Source: Bacteroidales bacterium
Lineage (GTDB): Bacteria > Bacteroidota > Bacteroidia > Bacteroidales > UBA7960
Direction: 5' to 3'
Assembly: GCA_007130125.1 (NCBI GenBank)
Contig: SLSZ01000122.1
Span: forward strand, 1-39,657
Length of the DNA: 39,657 nt
The position numbers were made by a program, and so were the translations under genes. A model generated the notes under the pieces. It did no database searches. It saw only the letters and a list, made by a program, of their open reading frames with translations, and was not told the DNA's origin. How positions within the stretch are numbered: position 1 is the stretch's first letter; the number at the start of each line of letters is the position of its first letter. Shown here piece after piece: positions 10,644 through 22,500 of this stretch.

Positions 10644-11654
10644 TTAACCGTTTTGTTTTAAAGAGCAATAATCTCCAATACTAATATCAAGAACACTGCC
10701 CGAAAGGTTAACGTGGTTTCCTACCATTGAATTTTCCAAAACTGCATAACGCAGGCTTGACCGGCTTTGTATAATTGAGTTGCTTATCAGGCATCTTTTT
10801 ATGGTTGTGTTGTTACCGATAGAGGTGTAAGGACCAACTACAGAGTTTTCTATTGTAACGTTTTTTCCTATAAAACAAGGGTCTATAATTATGCTGTTTT
10901 TTATTATGGCTTCAGGGTCAATGAGTTTTTCATTGCGCGACAGATCCAGTATTCTTTGATTGGTATACACTGTAGCGTCTTTATTGCCGCAATCAAGCCA
11001 CTCTTTCACTTTGTCTGTGGTGAACCTTACACCTTTTTGCTTCATGTTTTCTAAAGCATCAGTGATTTGATACTCTTTGTTTTTTACAATATTGTTATCT
11101 GTAAGGAATTGCAGTTCTTTTTTTAAGTTTGCTCCGTTTCGGAAGTAGTAAATACCAATAATTGCTTTGTCAGAAACAAAAGTTTTTGGTTTTTCAAAGA
11201 AGTCAGTTATATATCCGTTATCATCTGTTTTGACCACTCCGAAGCTGGCAGGGTCTTTGACTTTATGAACCCACACTGTGGCGTCGTTCTCTTCATCAAG
11301 TTTAAAATCGGCATCAAACAGAGTATCTGCAAATGCAACAATAACTTTTCCTTCAAGTGCCTGCTCTGCACAAAGTACAGCGTGAGCTGTACCCAGAGCT
11401 TCTTCCTGGTAAAAGATCTTTCCTTTGGCACCATGCCTGGCAGCAATGTCCAGGAGATTCTTTTCAACATCTTCGCCAAACTCTCCTGTCACAAAAGCTA
11501 TTTGATCAACCTTTTCAGTAACAACTTTAACTATGCTTTCAACTAGTCTTTCAACAATAGGCTTGCCCGCAACCGGGATAAGAGGCTTGGGTATAGTCAG
11601 TGTATGCGGCCTCATCCGCTTGCCTATTCCTGCCATAGGTATTATGATGTTCAT
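10644..11654 (-). CDS. sugar-phosphate nucleotidyltransferase with left-handed beta-helix C-terminus
   Basis: MNIIIPMAGIGKRMRPHTLTIPKPLIPVAGKPI; EALGTAHAVLCA; C-terminal hexapeptide-like repeats. Confidence 0.87.
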   Translation of the reverse strand: MNIIIPMAGIGKRMRPHTLTIPKPLIPVAGKPIVERLVESIVKVVTEKVDQIAFVTGEFGEDVEKNLLDIAARHGAKGKIFYQEEALGTAHAVLCAEQALEGKVIVAFADTLFDADFKLDEENDATVWVHKVKDPASFGVVKTDDNGYITDFFEKPKTFVSDKAIIGIYYFRNGANLKKELQFLTDNNIVKNKEYQITDALENMKQKGVRFTTDKVKEWLDCGNKDATVYTNQRILDLSRNEKLIDPEAIIKNSIIIDPCFIGKNVTIENSVVGPYTSIGNNTTIKRCLISNSIIQSRSSLRYAVLENSMVGNHVNLSGSVLDISIGDYCSLKQNG

Positions 11655-11771
11655 TTGGCTTGTTTTATGTTTTTACTAATAATGTCAGATTAGAGTGTTC
11701 AAAGATAACAGTTTATTGTTTTATTAGGCTTACTGGTAAACTCTTAAACAGTTTGATTGTTTGCTTATTTT

Positions 11772-12206
11772 TTAATTTGTGCCGGTATGTCCAAATCCGC
11801 CTTCTCCCCTTTTTGTGTTGTTAAGGTTGTCAGTGGCTTCCAGCTCTGCTCTTTCGTGCTTTGAAATAATCATTTGAGCTATACGGTCGCCGTTTTTTAT
11901 AGTATACTCCTGGTTGGAGAGGTTTATTAATATAACTTTTATTTCTCCTCTGTAATCGGCATCAATAGTGCCGGGAGTGTTTAGTACTGAAATGCCGTGT
12001 TTGTGTGCCAGCCCACTACGTGGCCTTACCTGTGCCTCAAAACCTTCGGGAAGCTCAATGTGTAAACCGGTTGGAGTCAGATGTCGTTCCAGTGGCTTTA
12101 AAGTAATATCTTCCTTTAAGTTGGCTCGCAGGTCCATACCTGCTGATAAATCCGTTTCATATGAAGGGAGAGGATTGGATGAATTATTTATGATTCTGAC
12201 TTTCAT
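11772..12206 (-). CDS. dut: dUTP diphosphatase
   Basis: dUTPase motifs [54 protein letters not shown]. Confidence 0.96.
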   Translation of the reverse strand: MKVRIINNSSNPLPSYETDLSAGMDLRANLKEDITLKPLERHLTPTGLHIELPEGFEAQVRPRSGLAHKHGISVLNTPGTIDADYRGEIKVILINLSNQEYTIKNGDRIAQMIISKHERAELEATDNLNNTKRGEGGFGHTGTN

Positions 12207-12384
12207 GTGATCAAAATTTATAAGTTTCTTATCTGGTTAGAAGTTTTAAATATTACACCGTTCTGAGTTTTTTGGATGTGTGATGAAATGTATTAATGCT
12301 TTCACCCGAGAGGCTTTGTTAAAAACCTTTTGTGGTTCAAAATAAACAGGACGGCAGATTATGATAAAAATCTCAAAACAAAAC

Positions 12385-12410
12385 AGGTTGAATCTCTAAT
12401 CGTTCAACCT
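12385..12410 (-). terminator. putative rho-independent terminator downstream of frr
   Basis: Perfect 8-bp stem AGGTTGAA/TTCAACCT with 10-nt loop, followed on the minus strand by TGTTTTGTTTT. Confidence 0.55.
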
Positions 12411-12462
12411 ATTTGTAAATATTTTAATCTAAAAGGAAAAAGCATGAAGTTAACTGTTTTTG

Positions 12463-13026
12463 TCAGATGCTCATGATGTCTTCTTCCTTGTTTTTTAGCA
12501 GGTTGTCTACTTTTTCAGAGTATTTGTTGGTTAGGTCCTGCATCTCTTTCTCAAATGTTTTCACAACATCTTCCGGCACACCTTCTTTTTCAAGCTTTTT
12601 GGCTGAATCAATGGCTTCTCTGCGAACGTTTCTTATGCTAACCTTTGTTGATTCGCCTTCGGAGCGTACTTTTTTAACAAGGTCTCTGCGTCTTTCCTCA
12701 GTAAGAGGAGGAACAATGACCCGTATCACGGTACCGTCATTTTGAGGGTTAAATCCAAGGTTGGCAGCCATAATAGCTTTTTCAATTACTCCCAGCATGT
12801 TTTTTTCCCATGGTTGAATAACTATAGTTTTTGGGTCGGGAGTGTTAATGTTTGAAACTTGCGATAGTGGAGTCATAGTCCCGTAATACTCCACCATTAC
12901 ACTATCAAGCATTTGGGGATTGGCTTTACCAGCACGGATTTTTGAAAGCTCACGGGTCAAATGCGAAACGGCATTACCCATCTTTTCTTCAGCCTCGGCA
13001 AATAATAAGTCTATGTCGTCATTCAT
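12463..13026 (-). CDS. frr: ribosome recycling factor
   Basis: AVSHLTRELSKIRAGKANPQMLD; IVIQPWEKNMLGVIEKAI; GTVIRVIVPPLTEERRRDLVK. Confidence 0.96.
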   Translation of the reverse strand: MNDDIDLLFAEAEEKMGNAVSHLTRELSKIRAGKANPQMLDSVMVEYYGTMTPLSQVSNINTPDPKTIVIQPWEKNMLGVIEKAIMAANLGFNPQNDGTVIRVIVPPLTEERRRDLVKKVRSEGESTKVSIRNVRREAIDSAKKLEKEGVPEDVVKTFEKEMQDLTNKYSEKVDNLLKNKEEDIMSI

Positions 13027-13170
13027 AATAAATATAGGTTGATTGTTTTGCAGTATTTGTAATTATTCTGGCTTACACATCAGACAAATTTATAACTTTT
13101 GTCAAATATAACATATATTTTTTGCTTCTTTTTTTACAGTAATACAGGCACATATGTCAAAACACCCCTT

Positions 13171-13884
13171 TTAGCCTTTCACTAAAGTTCCTGTATTTTT
13201 ACCTTCTAGAATTATTTTTGAAAGGTTTTTTTCTTTGTTCATGTTGAAAACTATTATTGGCATGTTGTTTTCGTAGCAAATTGTAAAAGCTGTCATATCC
13301 ATCACTTTAAGCTTTTTCTTATAGACATCATCAAAGGAGATTTTGTCAAACTTAACGGCTTCAGGGTTTTTTTCAGGGTCATCGGAATAAACTCCGTCAA
13401 CCCTGGTACCTTTGAGGATAACGTCTGCTTTAATTTCAACAGCTCTTAAAGCTGCTGCTGTATCTGTTGTAAAGAATGGGTTGCCCGTTCCTCCCGTTAT
13501 TATGACTATTTTGCCTTGTTCAAGCATCTCAATAGCATGTCTGCGGTTCATTTTATCACAAAGAGGATTTATCTCAATACCCGAAAGGATATGTGTTGGC
13601 ATATTAAGTTGTTCAAATGTTGACTGCATTGCCATTCCATTAATAACTGTTGCCAGCATGCCCATATAATCTCCCTGAACCCTGTCAAAGCCTTTTGATT
13701 TTCCTTCAAGGCCTCTGAAAATGTTGCCACCGCCAATTACGATAGCTATTTGTAAACCCTTCTTAAAAAGAGGCAAGATTTCGCCGGCAAAGTTGTCGAG
13801 TATCCTGGGGTCTATCCCGTTAGAACTATCGCCCCGCAATGATTCTCCGCTAAGTTTTAATAGTATGCGTTTGTATTGTGCCAT
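13171..13884 (-). CDS. pyrH: UMP kinase
   Basis: KRILLKLSGESL; IVIGGGNIFRG; GDYMGMLATVINGMAMQ; GGTGNPFFTTDTAAALRA. Confidence 0.96.
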   Translation of the reverse strand: MAQYKRILLKLSGESLRGDSSNGIDPRILDNFAGEILPLFKKGLQIAIVIGGGNIFRGLEGKSKGFDRVQGDYMGMLATVINGMAMQSTFEQLNMPTHILSGIEINPLCDKMNRRHAIEMLEQGKIVIITGGTGNPFFTTDTAAALRAVEIKADVILKGTRVDGVYSDDPEKNPEAVKFDKISFDDVYKKKLKVMDMTAFTICYENNMPIIVFNMNKEKNLSKIILEGKNTGTLVKG

Positions 13885-14176
13885 ATCTGATTGGTTTTTT
13901 GTAAATGCTAATGGATGCTAATTTAAGCAAATATTTATTTGTTGAATGTAAATAAAGGAGTTTTTTTAGTGGGAATGAGATTATTCTGTCTATTCTACAA
14001 TTATTAAGTTACTGCAATTTAGCATGAAATGCTTTCTGGTTTGAAGGGTTTTATGTTTTAGAAGTTGTCGATGAGAAACTCTTATATCCTTATTCTTTTG
14101 TTATTTTTGCAATTATTTATTATTTTTTGTGTTATTCTTTATATGTTAATTTAGTTTTAACAAACAAAAGGTCATT

Positions 14177-16531
14177 GTGAGCAGTAAATCACATTTTTTT
14201 TTATTTCTGTTAACGCTTTGTTTATCAATTCTTCAGGTTGTTCCAACCAGCCTGTATTCGCAGGGTGTTCCAATTGGACAGTGGCGGCATCACCTGCCCA
14301 ACAACACAATAATAAGTATAGCTGAAAAACCCGGCCAAATAGTAGGGGCAAATCCGTACGGCCTGATTTTTTATAATAAAAACGATAACAGCGTTGAGAG
14401 GTTTAATAAGGTGCATGGACTTTCTGATTTTGGAATATCACAAGTAGTATATGTTTCAGGCAGTGACCTTTTGTTTATAGCATATGAAAACGGGAATATT
14501 GATATAAAACAAAATAGCACTGTTTATAACATACCTGATATAAAACGTGCTCCAATAATAGGCAGCAAAAGCATAAACAGTGTGGTTATAGAAGATAACA
14601 CTGCATACCTGGCCACGGGTTTTGGAATTGTTAAGCTCAACCTGTCGGACTTTACAGTTAGAGACACTTATTATATCGGGCCTGATGGCAGTCAAATAAA
14701 TGTCAATGACCTGCTTTTTACCGAGCAGTATATTTACGCGGCCACTGAGGGAGGTATTTTCCGGGCTGATGTTGATGCACCGAACCTTGCCGATTTTAAT
14801 TACTGGAATAGACTTGAGGATACACCTGTTGTTTCAGGAAATTATAATTTAATAACAGTTTTTGCCGGGCATATATTTACAAGCCTTGCTGTTGAAGGCA
14901 GCGAGCAGCCTGGTGATACGATATATTACAAAAATAATGGCCAATGGGAGGTCTTTGCCCCTGAAGGAGAAGATTATTTTTACACAATCAGGCAGCTGCG
15001 CGAAGACAGGGGAAAGCTTTTAGTTGTTACGCAGTCATTTGTTGATGTTTTTAATGATGACTTAGAGAGAATAATGCATATAGATGATTATTATGATGGA
15101 GTACCAAACCCTTATGATGCTATTATTGACTATCAGGATTTTTTGTGGATTGGTGATAATTATCATGGTATGGTAAAAATGACTTCAGCACAGTCATCTA
15201 ATAAGATAATGCTTCGTGGCCCTTCCAGCGCTAATTCTTTTGCCCTGGCGGCGTCAAAGGGTAATATATGGGTAGCTCCCGGCTCCAACCAGAATTGGCA
15301 AAACCATTGGAATTATGATGGGTTTTTCAGATTTTTCAACGAAAGGTGGGGTAGATACAGCAGGTTTGGATATGAAGAAATGGAAGGTGTTTTTGATATT
15401 GTCCATGTTGCTGTTAACCCGCGAAACCCGAATCATGTTGCAATAAGTTCATGGATCTCCGGAGTGCTTGTATTTAATGATTATGAGTTAGAGGGCCTTT
15501 ATGATGAAGCTAACAGTACGTTACAGCCTCGTGTAGGGCCTTTTGATAGGGTGTGGATAAGCAGCACTGCTTTTGACAGGCAAGGCAATTTATGGGTAGC
15601 TAATGCGCGGACCGAAGAGCCGCTTTCCGTCAAAAGGCCTAATGGCGAATGGCTGTCTTTTGACCTTAATGGACTGGTTTCTTCAGAATGGGTTACAGGA
15701 GAAATAATTATTGACGATTATGATCAAAAGTGGATGATCTTGCCGGAAGGCAACGGTGTTATTGTATTTAGGGAGAACACACTTAACAATAACAATGATT
15801 ATGAAGTTAGGAGGCTTACTACTGCCGAAGGAAGCGGGAGGTTGCCAAGCAACCATGTAACGGCTATTGCAAAAGATCATAATGGTTATGTATGGGTTGC
15901 AACAAATCAGGGGGTTGTAGTATTTTATTCTCCGCAAAGAGCATTAACAGGTGAACCTTTTAATGCTCAGCCAATAATACTGGAAGAAGATGGATTTGCC
16001 GGATTACTATTTGAAAACGAAACTATTAACTCTATTACTGTTGATGGTTCCAACAAGAAATGGTTTGGTACAGCACGAGCCGGTGCCTTTTTGATGGCTG
16101 CCGACGGAAGAGAGACTATACATCGTTTCAATGCTGATAACAGCCCTTTGCCTTCTGACAATGTAAGAGACATTGCTGTTGAACCTGAAACAGGAGAGGT
16201 GTTTTTTGCCACAGAAAAAGGGATTGCTTCGTTCCGGGGCTTTGCCACTGAAGGAGCTGAAAAACATACCGATGTGTTTGCTTTTCCCAACCCTGTTAAA
16301 CCCGGCTACAACGGTTATATAGCCGTCAATGGACTGGTGAGAAATGCAAATGTGAAAATTACAGATATCAACGGAAATCTAGTATATGAAACCGTTGCAG
16401 AAGGGGGACAAGCCGTTTGGAACGGCAGAGACATCAGGGGCAACAGGCCTGCCTCGGGAGTTTATCTCGTATATTCAACAAATGAAGATGGAAGCGAAAC
16501 AATAGTCACCAAGATATTGTTTTTGAATTGA
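14177..16531 (+). CDS. porZ: PorZ-like type IX secretion component (two-component-regulator-type beta-propeller plus T9SS C-terminal domain)
   Basis: GTG start; signal peptide then QGVPIGQWRHHLPNNTIISIAEKPGQIVGANPYGLIFYNK; propeller repeats; C-terminal FPNPVKPG...GVYLVYSTNEDGSETIVTKILFLN. Confidence 0.82.
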   Translation: MSSKSHFFLFLLTLCLSILQVVPTSLYSQGVPIGQWRHHLPNNTIISIAEKPGQIVGANPYGLIFYNKNDNSVERFNKVHGLSDFGISQVVYVSGSDLLFIAYENGNIDIKQNSTVYNIPDIKRAPIIGSKSINSVVIEDNTAYLATGFGIVKLNLSDFTVRDTYYIGPDGSQINVNDLLFTEQYIYAATEGGIFRADVDAPNLADFNYWNRLEDTPVVSGNYNLITVFAGHIFTSLAVEGSEQPGDTIYYKNNGQWEVFAPEGEDYFYTIRQLREDRGKLLVVTQSFVDVFNDDLERIMHIDDYYDGVPNPYDAIIDYQDFLWIGDNYHGMVKMTSAQSSNKIMLRGPSSANSFALAASKGNIWVAPGSNQNWQNHWNYDGFFRFFNERWGRYSRFGYEEMEGVFDIVHVAVNPRNPNHVAISSWISGVLVFNDYELEGLYDEANSTLQPRVGPFDRVWISSTAFDRQGNLWVANARTEEPLSVKRPNGEWLSFDLNGLVSSEWVTGEIIIDDYDQKWMILPEGNGVIVFRENTLNNNNDYEVRRLTTAEGSGRLPSNHVTAIAKDHNGYVWVATNQGVVVFYSPQRALTGEPFNAQPIILEEDGFAGLLFENETINSITVDGSNKKWFGTARAGAFLMAADGRETIHRFNADNSPLPSDNVRDIAVEPETGEVFFATEKGIASFRGFATEGAEKHTDVFAFPNPVKPGYNGYIAVNGLVRNANVKITDINGNLVYETVAEGGQAVWNGRDIRGNRPASGVYLVYSTNEDGSETIVTKILFLN

Positions 16532-16609
16532 CAACAGATATGCTAATTTGTAAATTCGTAAGAGTTTCGTAATTTGAGATTCGTATAATATCAGTTTGGG
16601 ATAGAGCAA

Positions 16610-17341
16610 ATGTCATCAAATATTAAAACAGAGGGTATAGTACTGCATAGTTTCAAGTATGGTGAGACTAGCATAATCTCGCGTATATACACTAAAGAGC
16701 TTGGGTTGCAATCCTACCTGGTTGCAGGTGTAAGGAAAAGAAAGACAACATTTAAATATAATTTGTTTCAACCATTATCAATGTTGGAAATGGTTGTGTA
16801 TCATAAAGAAAATAAAGGCCTTCAACGCATAAAAGAGATCAGCTCAATAAAACAATATAACAATATTCATTCGGATATAAGGAAAACAACCATTGCTATT
16901 TTTATAAGCGAAGTGCTTGTCAATTGCCTTAAAGAGGAAGAGTCGAATTTGAATTTATATGATTTTCTGAAGCAGTCACTATTTTTTTTGGATGATCTGA
17001 AGGAGAAGGTTGCTGATTTTCATTTGTTATTTCTTTTGCAACTGACAAGGTATCTGGGGTTTTATCCAAACCTTGGACAAGATATGGCCGGTTCAGCTTT
17101 TAATCTTAAGGAAGGTGTTTATCAGCAGTTTGATAAAGACTCACCATACTTTCTTGACAGGCATTTCAGTGACTACTTTTCAATGTTAAGCAAGATGGAC
17201 TACCAGGATCTTTTCAGTTTTTCTATGCCATCACAGTTAAGGAAACCTCTCCTGGAAAAGATTATAGATTACTACAAACTTCATATGGAAGGGTTCAGGG
17301 ATATTAAATCCTTAGTGGTTTTGGAAAACGTTTTTAATTAA
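16610..17341 (+). CDS. recO: DNA repair protein RecO
   Basis: KTEGIVLHSFKYGETSIISRIYTKELGLQSYLVAGVRKRK N-terminal OB-fold signature. Confidence 0.9.
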   Translation: MSSNIKTEGIVLHSFKYGETSIISRIYTKELGLQSYLVAGVRKRKTTFKYNLFQPLSMLEMVVYHKENKGLQRIKEISSIKQYNNIHSDIRKTTIAIFISEVLVNCLKEEESNLNLYDFLKQSLFFLDDLKEKVADFHLLFLLQLTRYLGFYPNLGQDMAGSAFNLKEGVYQQFDKDSPYFLDRHFSDYFSMLSKMDYQDLFSFSMPSQLRKPLLEKIIDYYKLHMEGFRDIKSLVVLENVFN

Positions 17342-17361
17342 CCAGGGTATTATTTAAAATA

Positions 17362-19233
17362 TTAATACAGATCGAGCACCATTGGTGTTTTTGCCGGTAT
17401 TTCCCATGTTCCCTCCAGTTTATATGACCTGTTTGATATAATGTCGCTTCCACTTGAAAATCCGTTTATAGCTTCTGCAAATCTGGATAGTTCAATAACC
17501 TGATCCTGTTCACTGTTGTTAAGTACTACCATGATCGTTTCATTGTCGTTATACCTGAAATAAACATATACATTATTTTCAGGCACGAAATGCTTCAAAT
17601 AGCCGTAATGCAGCACTTCTCTTTGTTTACGGTAATTGAAAAGCATAGATATAAAGTCATGGGCTCTGTTTTGGATGTTTGAGCGTCCTGTTCTGTTAAA
17701 ACTATTTACCTTGTCATCTTCCCAGCCCCCCGGGAAATCTTCGCGAATATATCCATGGCCGGAACTTTCCAATCCTGTCATCAATATTTCGGTGCCGTAA
17801 TACATTAGTGGAATTCCACGCGTTGTAGCCAGGAAGGTTATTACAAGCTCCAGGCTGCGAATATTTTCGTTGAGTGAAGTAAATAGCCGGTCGGTATCGT
17901 GGTTGTCGCCAAAAACAACCAGGCTGTATGGGTCGGGATAGAGAAAGTCTTCTGCCAGGGCATCATACAGTTTTATCAAACCTTTATTCCAGCTGTGCTC
18001 TTCATTAAAGGCATTAATTACTGCATCGTAAAGCGGGAAATCAAACACACTTGGAATGTGTGAATTATAGCCATCGTGATTAAGCTTGCCGCCCTGGAAA
18101 TAGGATACTAAAGATGCTTTTGGTAACCAGGCCTCACCTACAATATTGAAATATGGGTATTCATACATTACTCTCCAGCCCCAGTCAGCCATAAAACGCT
18201 GGCAAGGATAAAACTGGGTGTCAACACGTATTCCGGATATTCCACTGTATTCTATCCACCACAGGCTATTCTGAATTAAATAATCAGCCAATAAGCGGTT
18301 TTCCTGATTAAGGTCGGGCATATGGCGGTCAAACCACCCTCTGTTCATAAGATCAAAATCTGCTTCAGCAGCATGTGGATCTACAATAGTTGTACCACGA
18401 TAGCTGGTTCGGGTAAACTCATCCCATTGGTTTATCCAGTCGGAAGTTGGCAGGTCATCCATCCACCAGTGTTTTGATCCGCAATGATTAAATATCATAT
18501 CCTTAATTATACCAACACCTCTTTCTTCTGCTTCACGGATAAGCCTCAGGTAATCTTCATTTGTTCCGAGCCGGGCATCAACTTTGTAAAAGTCTGTTAT
18601 TGCATAACCATGGTAAGAATAATTCGGTTGATTATTTTCCAGCACAGGATTATGCCAGATAGCTGTAAAGCCCATATCAGCAATATAATCAAGGTTGTCA
18701 ATAATACCCTGGATGTCACCTCCATGCCTGCCTACCGGATCGTTTCGGTCAGATTTTTCCAACATTCCGGCTACGTTATCAATCGCTGGATTGCCATTTG
18801 CAAATCGATCCGGCATTAATAGATAAATAGCATCGGAACTGTCAAACCCTTCATGGTAAAAAGCACCGGGGTCGCGTTGCTTTAGCTCATATTCAACCAC
18901 AAAGCTGCCGTTGTTCTTGTCCCTGAAAGTGATGTCCATAACACCCGGTTGAGCTTCGTGTGTGATATCCAAATAAATAAACAGATAATTTGGGCTTTCA
19001 ACGTTTACAACTTCTTTAAGCTTTACACCGGGATGGTCTAATGTTATTCTGTAATTAGAAATGTCTTCTCCATACAACAATAACTGTAGTTCATTAACTT
19101 TAAAGCCAGTCCACCAAAAAGGAGGCTCAATACGCTCAACATTTTGAGCATTAACGGAGCTTCCAGCTATGGCAACATAAGCAAACAGGCCTATAAACAT
19201 TGTTTTTATGGTGCTGAGCAGATTCTTGTTCAT
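17362..19233 (-). CDS. secreted GH13 alpha-amylase/neopullulanase-like protein with cyclomaltodextrinase-type N-domain
   Basis: Signal peptide; GH13 motifs DMIFNHCG, GIRVDTQFY (nucleophile), IVGEAW (acid/base), FGDNHDTDR. Confidence 0.9.
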   Translation of the reverse strand: MNKNLLSTIKTMFIGLFAYVAIAGSSVNAQNVERIEPPFWWTGFKVNELQLLLYGEDISNYRITLDHPGVKLKEVVNVESPNYLFIYLDITHEAQPGVMDITFRDKNNGSFVVEYELKQRDPGAFYHEGFDSSDAIYLLMPDRFANGNPAIDNVAGMLEKSDRNDPVGRHGGDIQGIIDNLDYIADMGFTAIWHNPVLENNQPNYSYHGYAITDFYKVDARLGTNEDYLRLIREAEERGVGIIKDMIFNHCGSKHWWMDDLPTSDWINQWDEFTRTSYRGTTIVDPHAAEADFDLMNRGWFDRHMPDLNQENRLLADYLIQNSLWWIEYSGISGIRVDTQFYPCQRFMADWGWRVMYEYPYFNIVGEAWLPKASLVSYFQGGKLNHDGYNSHIPSVFDFPLYDAVINAFNEEHSWNKGLIKLYDALAEDFLYPDPYSLVVFGDNHDTDRLFTSLNENIRSLELVITFLATTRGIPLMYYGTEILMTGLESSGHGYIREDFPGGWEDDKVNSFNRTGRSNIQNRAHDFISMLFNYRKQREVLHYGYLKHFVPENNVYVYFRYNDNETIMVVLNNSEQDQVIELSRFAEAINGFSSGSDIISNRSYKLEGTWEIPAKTPMVLDLY

Positions 19234-19454
19234 CGTTTTTATATTTAGCGTTTGATGGCAAAAATAAGAAAAAACAATAAGTCCTGTTACGGTCTTATTG
19301 TTTTTCGAATCTAAAAATTTTCAGTCTTTGAGCGTTTTACAAATTATGATTTAAATAAAATTCATACATGTTTTTAAGTTACACAAAAAAGCTGCCTGGT
19401 TTTATTATAATTATAGAACATAAAATATTTAGCAGGAAATTGCAGTTTTTCTTA

Positions 19455-19486
19455 TTGCTGTTGCTGTTAAAAAACCCCTATATTTG
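19455..19486 (+). promoter_or_regulatory. candidate Bacteroidota-type promoter for the helicase gene
   Basis: TTG at 19455-19457, then TATATTTG (TAnnTTTG) at 19479-19486, 21-bp spacing, about 75 bp before the ATG at 19561. Confidence 0.4.
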
Positions 19487-19560
19487 TTATGCTTATTTAG
19501 AAAAGAGGTATGGGTGCGTTTAGTTTCGCAAAAGGCATTATTCGAAAAAATGTACTTTAA

Positions 19561-22500
19561 ATGGAATCAAAAAACTTCGTTGTTTATAAATCTTCGGCCG
19601 GTAGCGGAAAAACATATACGCTGGTTAAGGAATACCTGAAGCTGGTGTTGGTTAATCCTTCAAGAGTACGCAACATTCTTGCCATAACATTCACCAATGC
19701 GGCTTCAGCCGAGATGAAAGAGCGTATTATCAAAGCTCTTGCGGAAGTCGTTAATTTTAAAAAAGGATATTTTGATAATGACACAAATGAGGCAGGAAAA
19801 ATAAAAGATCTCGTCGGTCAAATAATTTCCGAAACGTCGTTGGATGAAAACACTATTTATGATAATTCGGAGAAAGTCCTTTATAATATACTTCACAATT
19901 ACAATGACTTTAGTATAAGCACTATTGATAGCTTTACTCATCGTATTTTACGAACCTTTGCCTTTGATTTGCAAATTCCGGCAAATTTTGAAATTGAATT
20001 TGATGCACAAAAAACCATTGAACAAGCGGCAGATATCCTGGTAAGCCGCACAGGTGCGGGCAGCAACCCTGAACTTACAAATTTGCTGGTTAGGTTTGTC
20101 GAATCACGGGCTGATGAGGAACGCAGTTTTGCCATTGAAAGAGAAATAATACAAATGGCAGAAAAAATGCTTAACGAAGATAGCATTCATTACATCGCAA
20201 AGCTGAAAGATAAGGACATAGCTGACTTTATGAAAGCCTATGGCACAATGAAAAAAAAGCTTGACGATTTTCAAAATAAGCTTTGTGAACTGAGTGATAA
20301 GGGCTTAAGTCTTATTGAGAATGCCGGCATTAAAGTTAACTCTTTAGCATATGGTAAAAACGGAATTTATTCCTGGTTCAAGAAGCTTTCAGCAAAGCAG
20401 ATAGATAAAAGCTTACCACCAAACAAAAACATATGTAAAATCTTAAATGAAAACAAATGGCATAGTGCTAAAGCTAAAGAAGAAAATGATCTGGAAGCAA
20501 TAAACAACATAGCCTCTGAATTGCAATCAATATCCGATCAAATTGTTGATCTTTCCGAAAAAAAGCTCAGCGAATATTTTTTATTGGACAATGTCAGGAA
20601 CAACCTCTTTTCCCTTGCTTTGATAAATGAGATGGAAAAGATAATGGATGATATCAGGTGGGAGGAAAACATTCTGTTTATTGCTGATTTTAACAAGAAG
20701 ATATCGGATTTTATTGCACACGAGACGGTTCCTTTCATATATGAACGGGTAGGAGAGAAGTATCACAATTATATGATTGATGAGTTTCAGGATACATCAA
20801 TGCTTCAATGGCAGAATATGTTGCCATTGGTTGAAAACAGTCTGGCAACCGGCAACATGTCATTGCTGGTGGGCGATGCAAAACAGTCGATATACAGGTG
20901 GCGTGGAGGAGACGCACAGCAGTTCATAAAACTTCCTGAGTTAACGAATAAAATATATTCTGTAAATAAAGAGCAAGTTGAGAAGACCTTAAAAGCAAAC
21001 TACCGTCAAATACCTAAAAACCCTGAGGAAGGAACAGTCAATTACAGGTCTCTCGAAAACATTGTGAAATTCAATAATGACTTTTTTGAAACCATTAAAT
21101 CCTCACTGCCTGACCTGGTGCAGGAAGTGTATCACGGACACAAGCAGCAGGGCAACAAGCCCGGGTCAGGCGGGAGCGTGGAAGTTTCTTTTATTCCTGA
21201 AGTGAAAGGTGAGAAGGAGAAATTTGAAAAAGAAACGGTTGAGAAAGTGCAAAGTATAATAGAAGAGCTTGTCAGTAATAAATATACATATCAGGATATA
21301 GCTGTTTTGTGTAGGAAAAAACGCGAAGCTGCTGCAGTGGCGGAACATCTCACAAGAAAAGGTTTATACGTGGTGTCAGAAGAATCACTGTTGCTGACCG
21401 GTTCATCAAAAGTGAACTTTCTGATCGCACTTCTTAAAATAATAAACAACCCGGCGGATAATACCTCATTGACGGAATGTGTAGACTTTTTGATAAAAGC
21501 AAATTTGATAACACAACCCGGCAACCTTCACCTTTGTTTGAAAGAAGTTTTTCTTGCAAACAATGAAAACAAAAAATCAAATAAAGATAATTTTGAGAGA
21601 TTTATTGGACTTTTAGAAAAAAACAGTTTAAATCTTCCATCAACATTTTTCGCGGCAACAAATGTATATGAGTTATTAGAAGATGCGGTAAGACTGTTTT
21701 TCCCGTCACAAAAATCAATATGCCCCTATTTAACCTTCTTTTTTGATTATGTTCATGAATATCTTCAAACACGGCAAAACTCCATACCCGGCTTTTTGCG
21801 TTTCTGGGATGAAAAAAAGGATGATCTTTCGCTGGTAATGCCCGACAAGCTGAATGCCGTTAAGGTTATCACAATACATAAATCCAAGGGCTTGCAGTTT
21901 CCTGTGGTAATTTATCCTTTTGCGAGAGAGGCCTCAAGATCAAACATAGATGATGGATTCTGGATTGATTTTGAGGACAGGGATATGCCTGGACTAAAAG
22001 TTGCATATATCGCAGCCCGTAAAACCTTGCTTGAAACAAATTGCTCAGACTTGTATGCAGAGGAAGAGGATAACAAAATGCTTGACCTGATAAACCTTAC
22101 CTATGTTGCTTTTACACGCCCGCAAGAACGGTTGTTTGTAATTTCGGCAATGCCTGAAAACGGAGGCAACTTCCCTAAGAAAAGCCTTAACACGATCTTG
22201 TATGAATATCTTAAAACCAAGGGGCTTTGGAAAGAAGATAAGACGGTTTATACCTTCCCGGAGAAAATAAAGGAAGATGAAAAAGAAATTGACGAAACTA
22301 AAAAATCTTTGAAAGAAGATGAACCCGGGGTAAAATGGTTGGAGAAATATATTAATCAGCCCTGGAAAAACAAGGTTACTGCACGCATTATCGGCGAGCC
22401 TTATGAACAGGAAAAAATAAAGAGGGTTGCCCGGGGTAGTGCTGTACACAAAGCTATGGAAAACATTTTTACAGAAAAAGACATCCCTGTAGTAGTTAAC

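Noticed and set aside
16555-16585. Three TTCGTA motifs upstream of recO as a possible regulatory array
   Set aside because: Irregular spacing (11 and 14 bp) in short AT-rich DNA; could easily be chance or remnant of a simple repeat.
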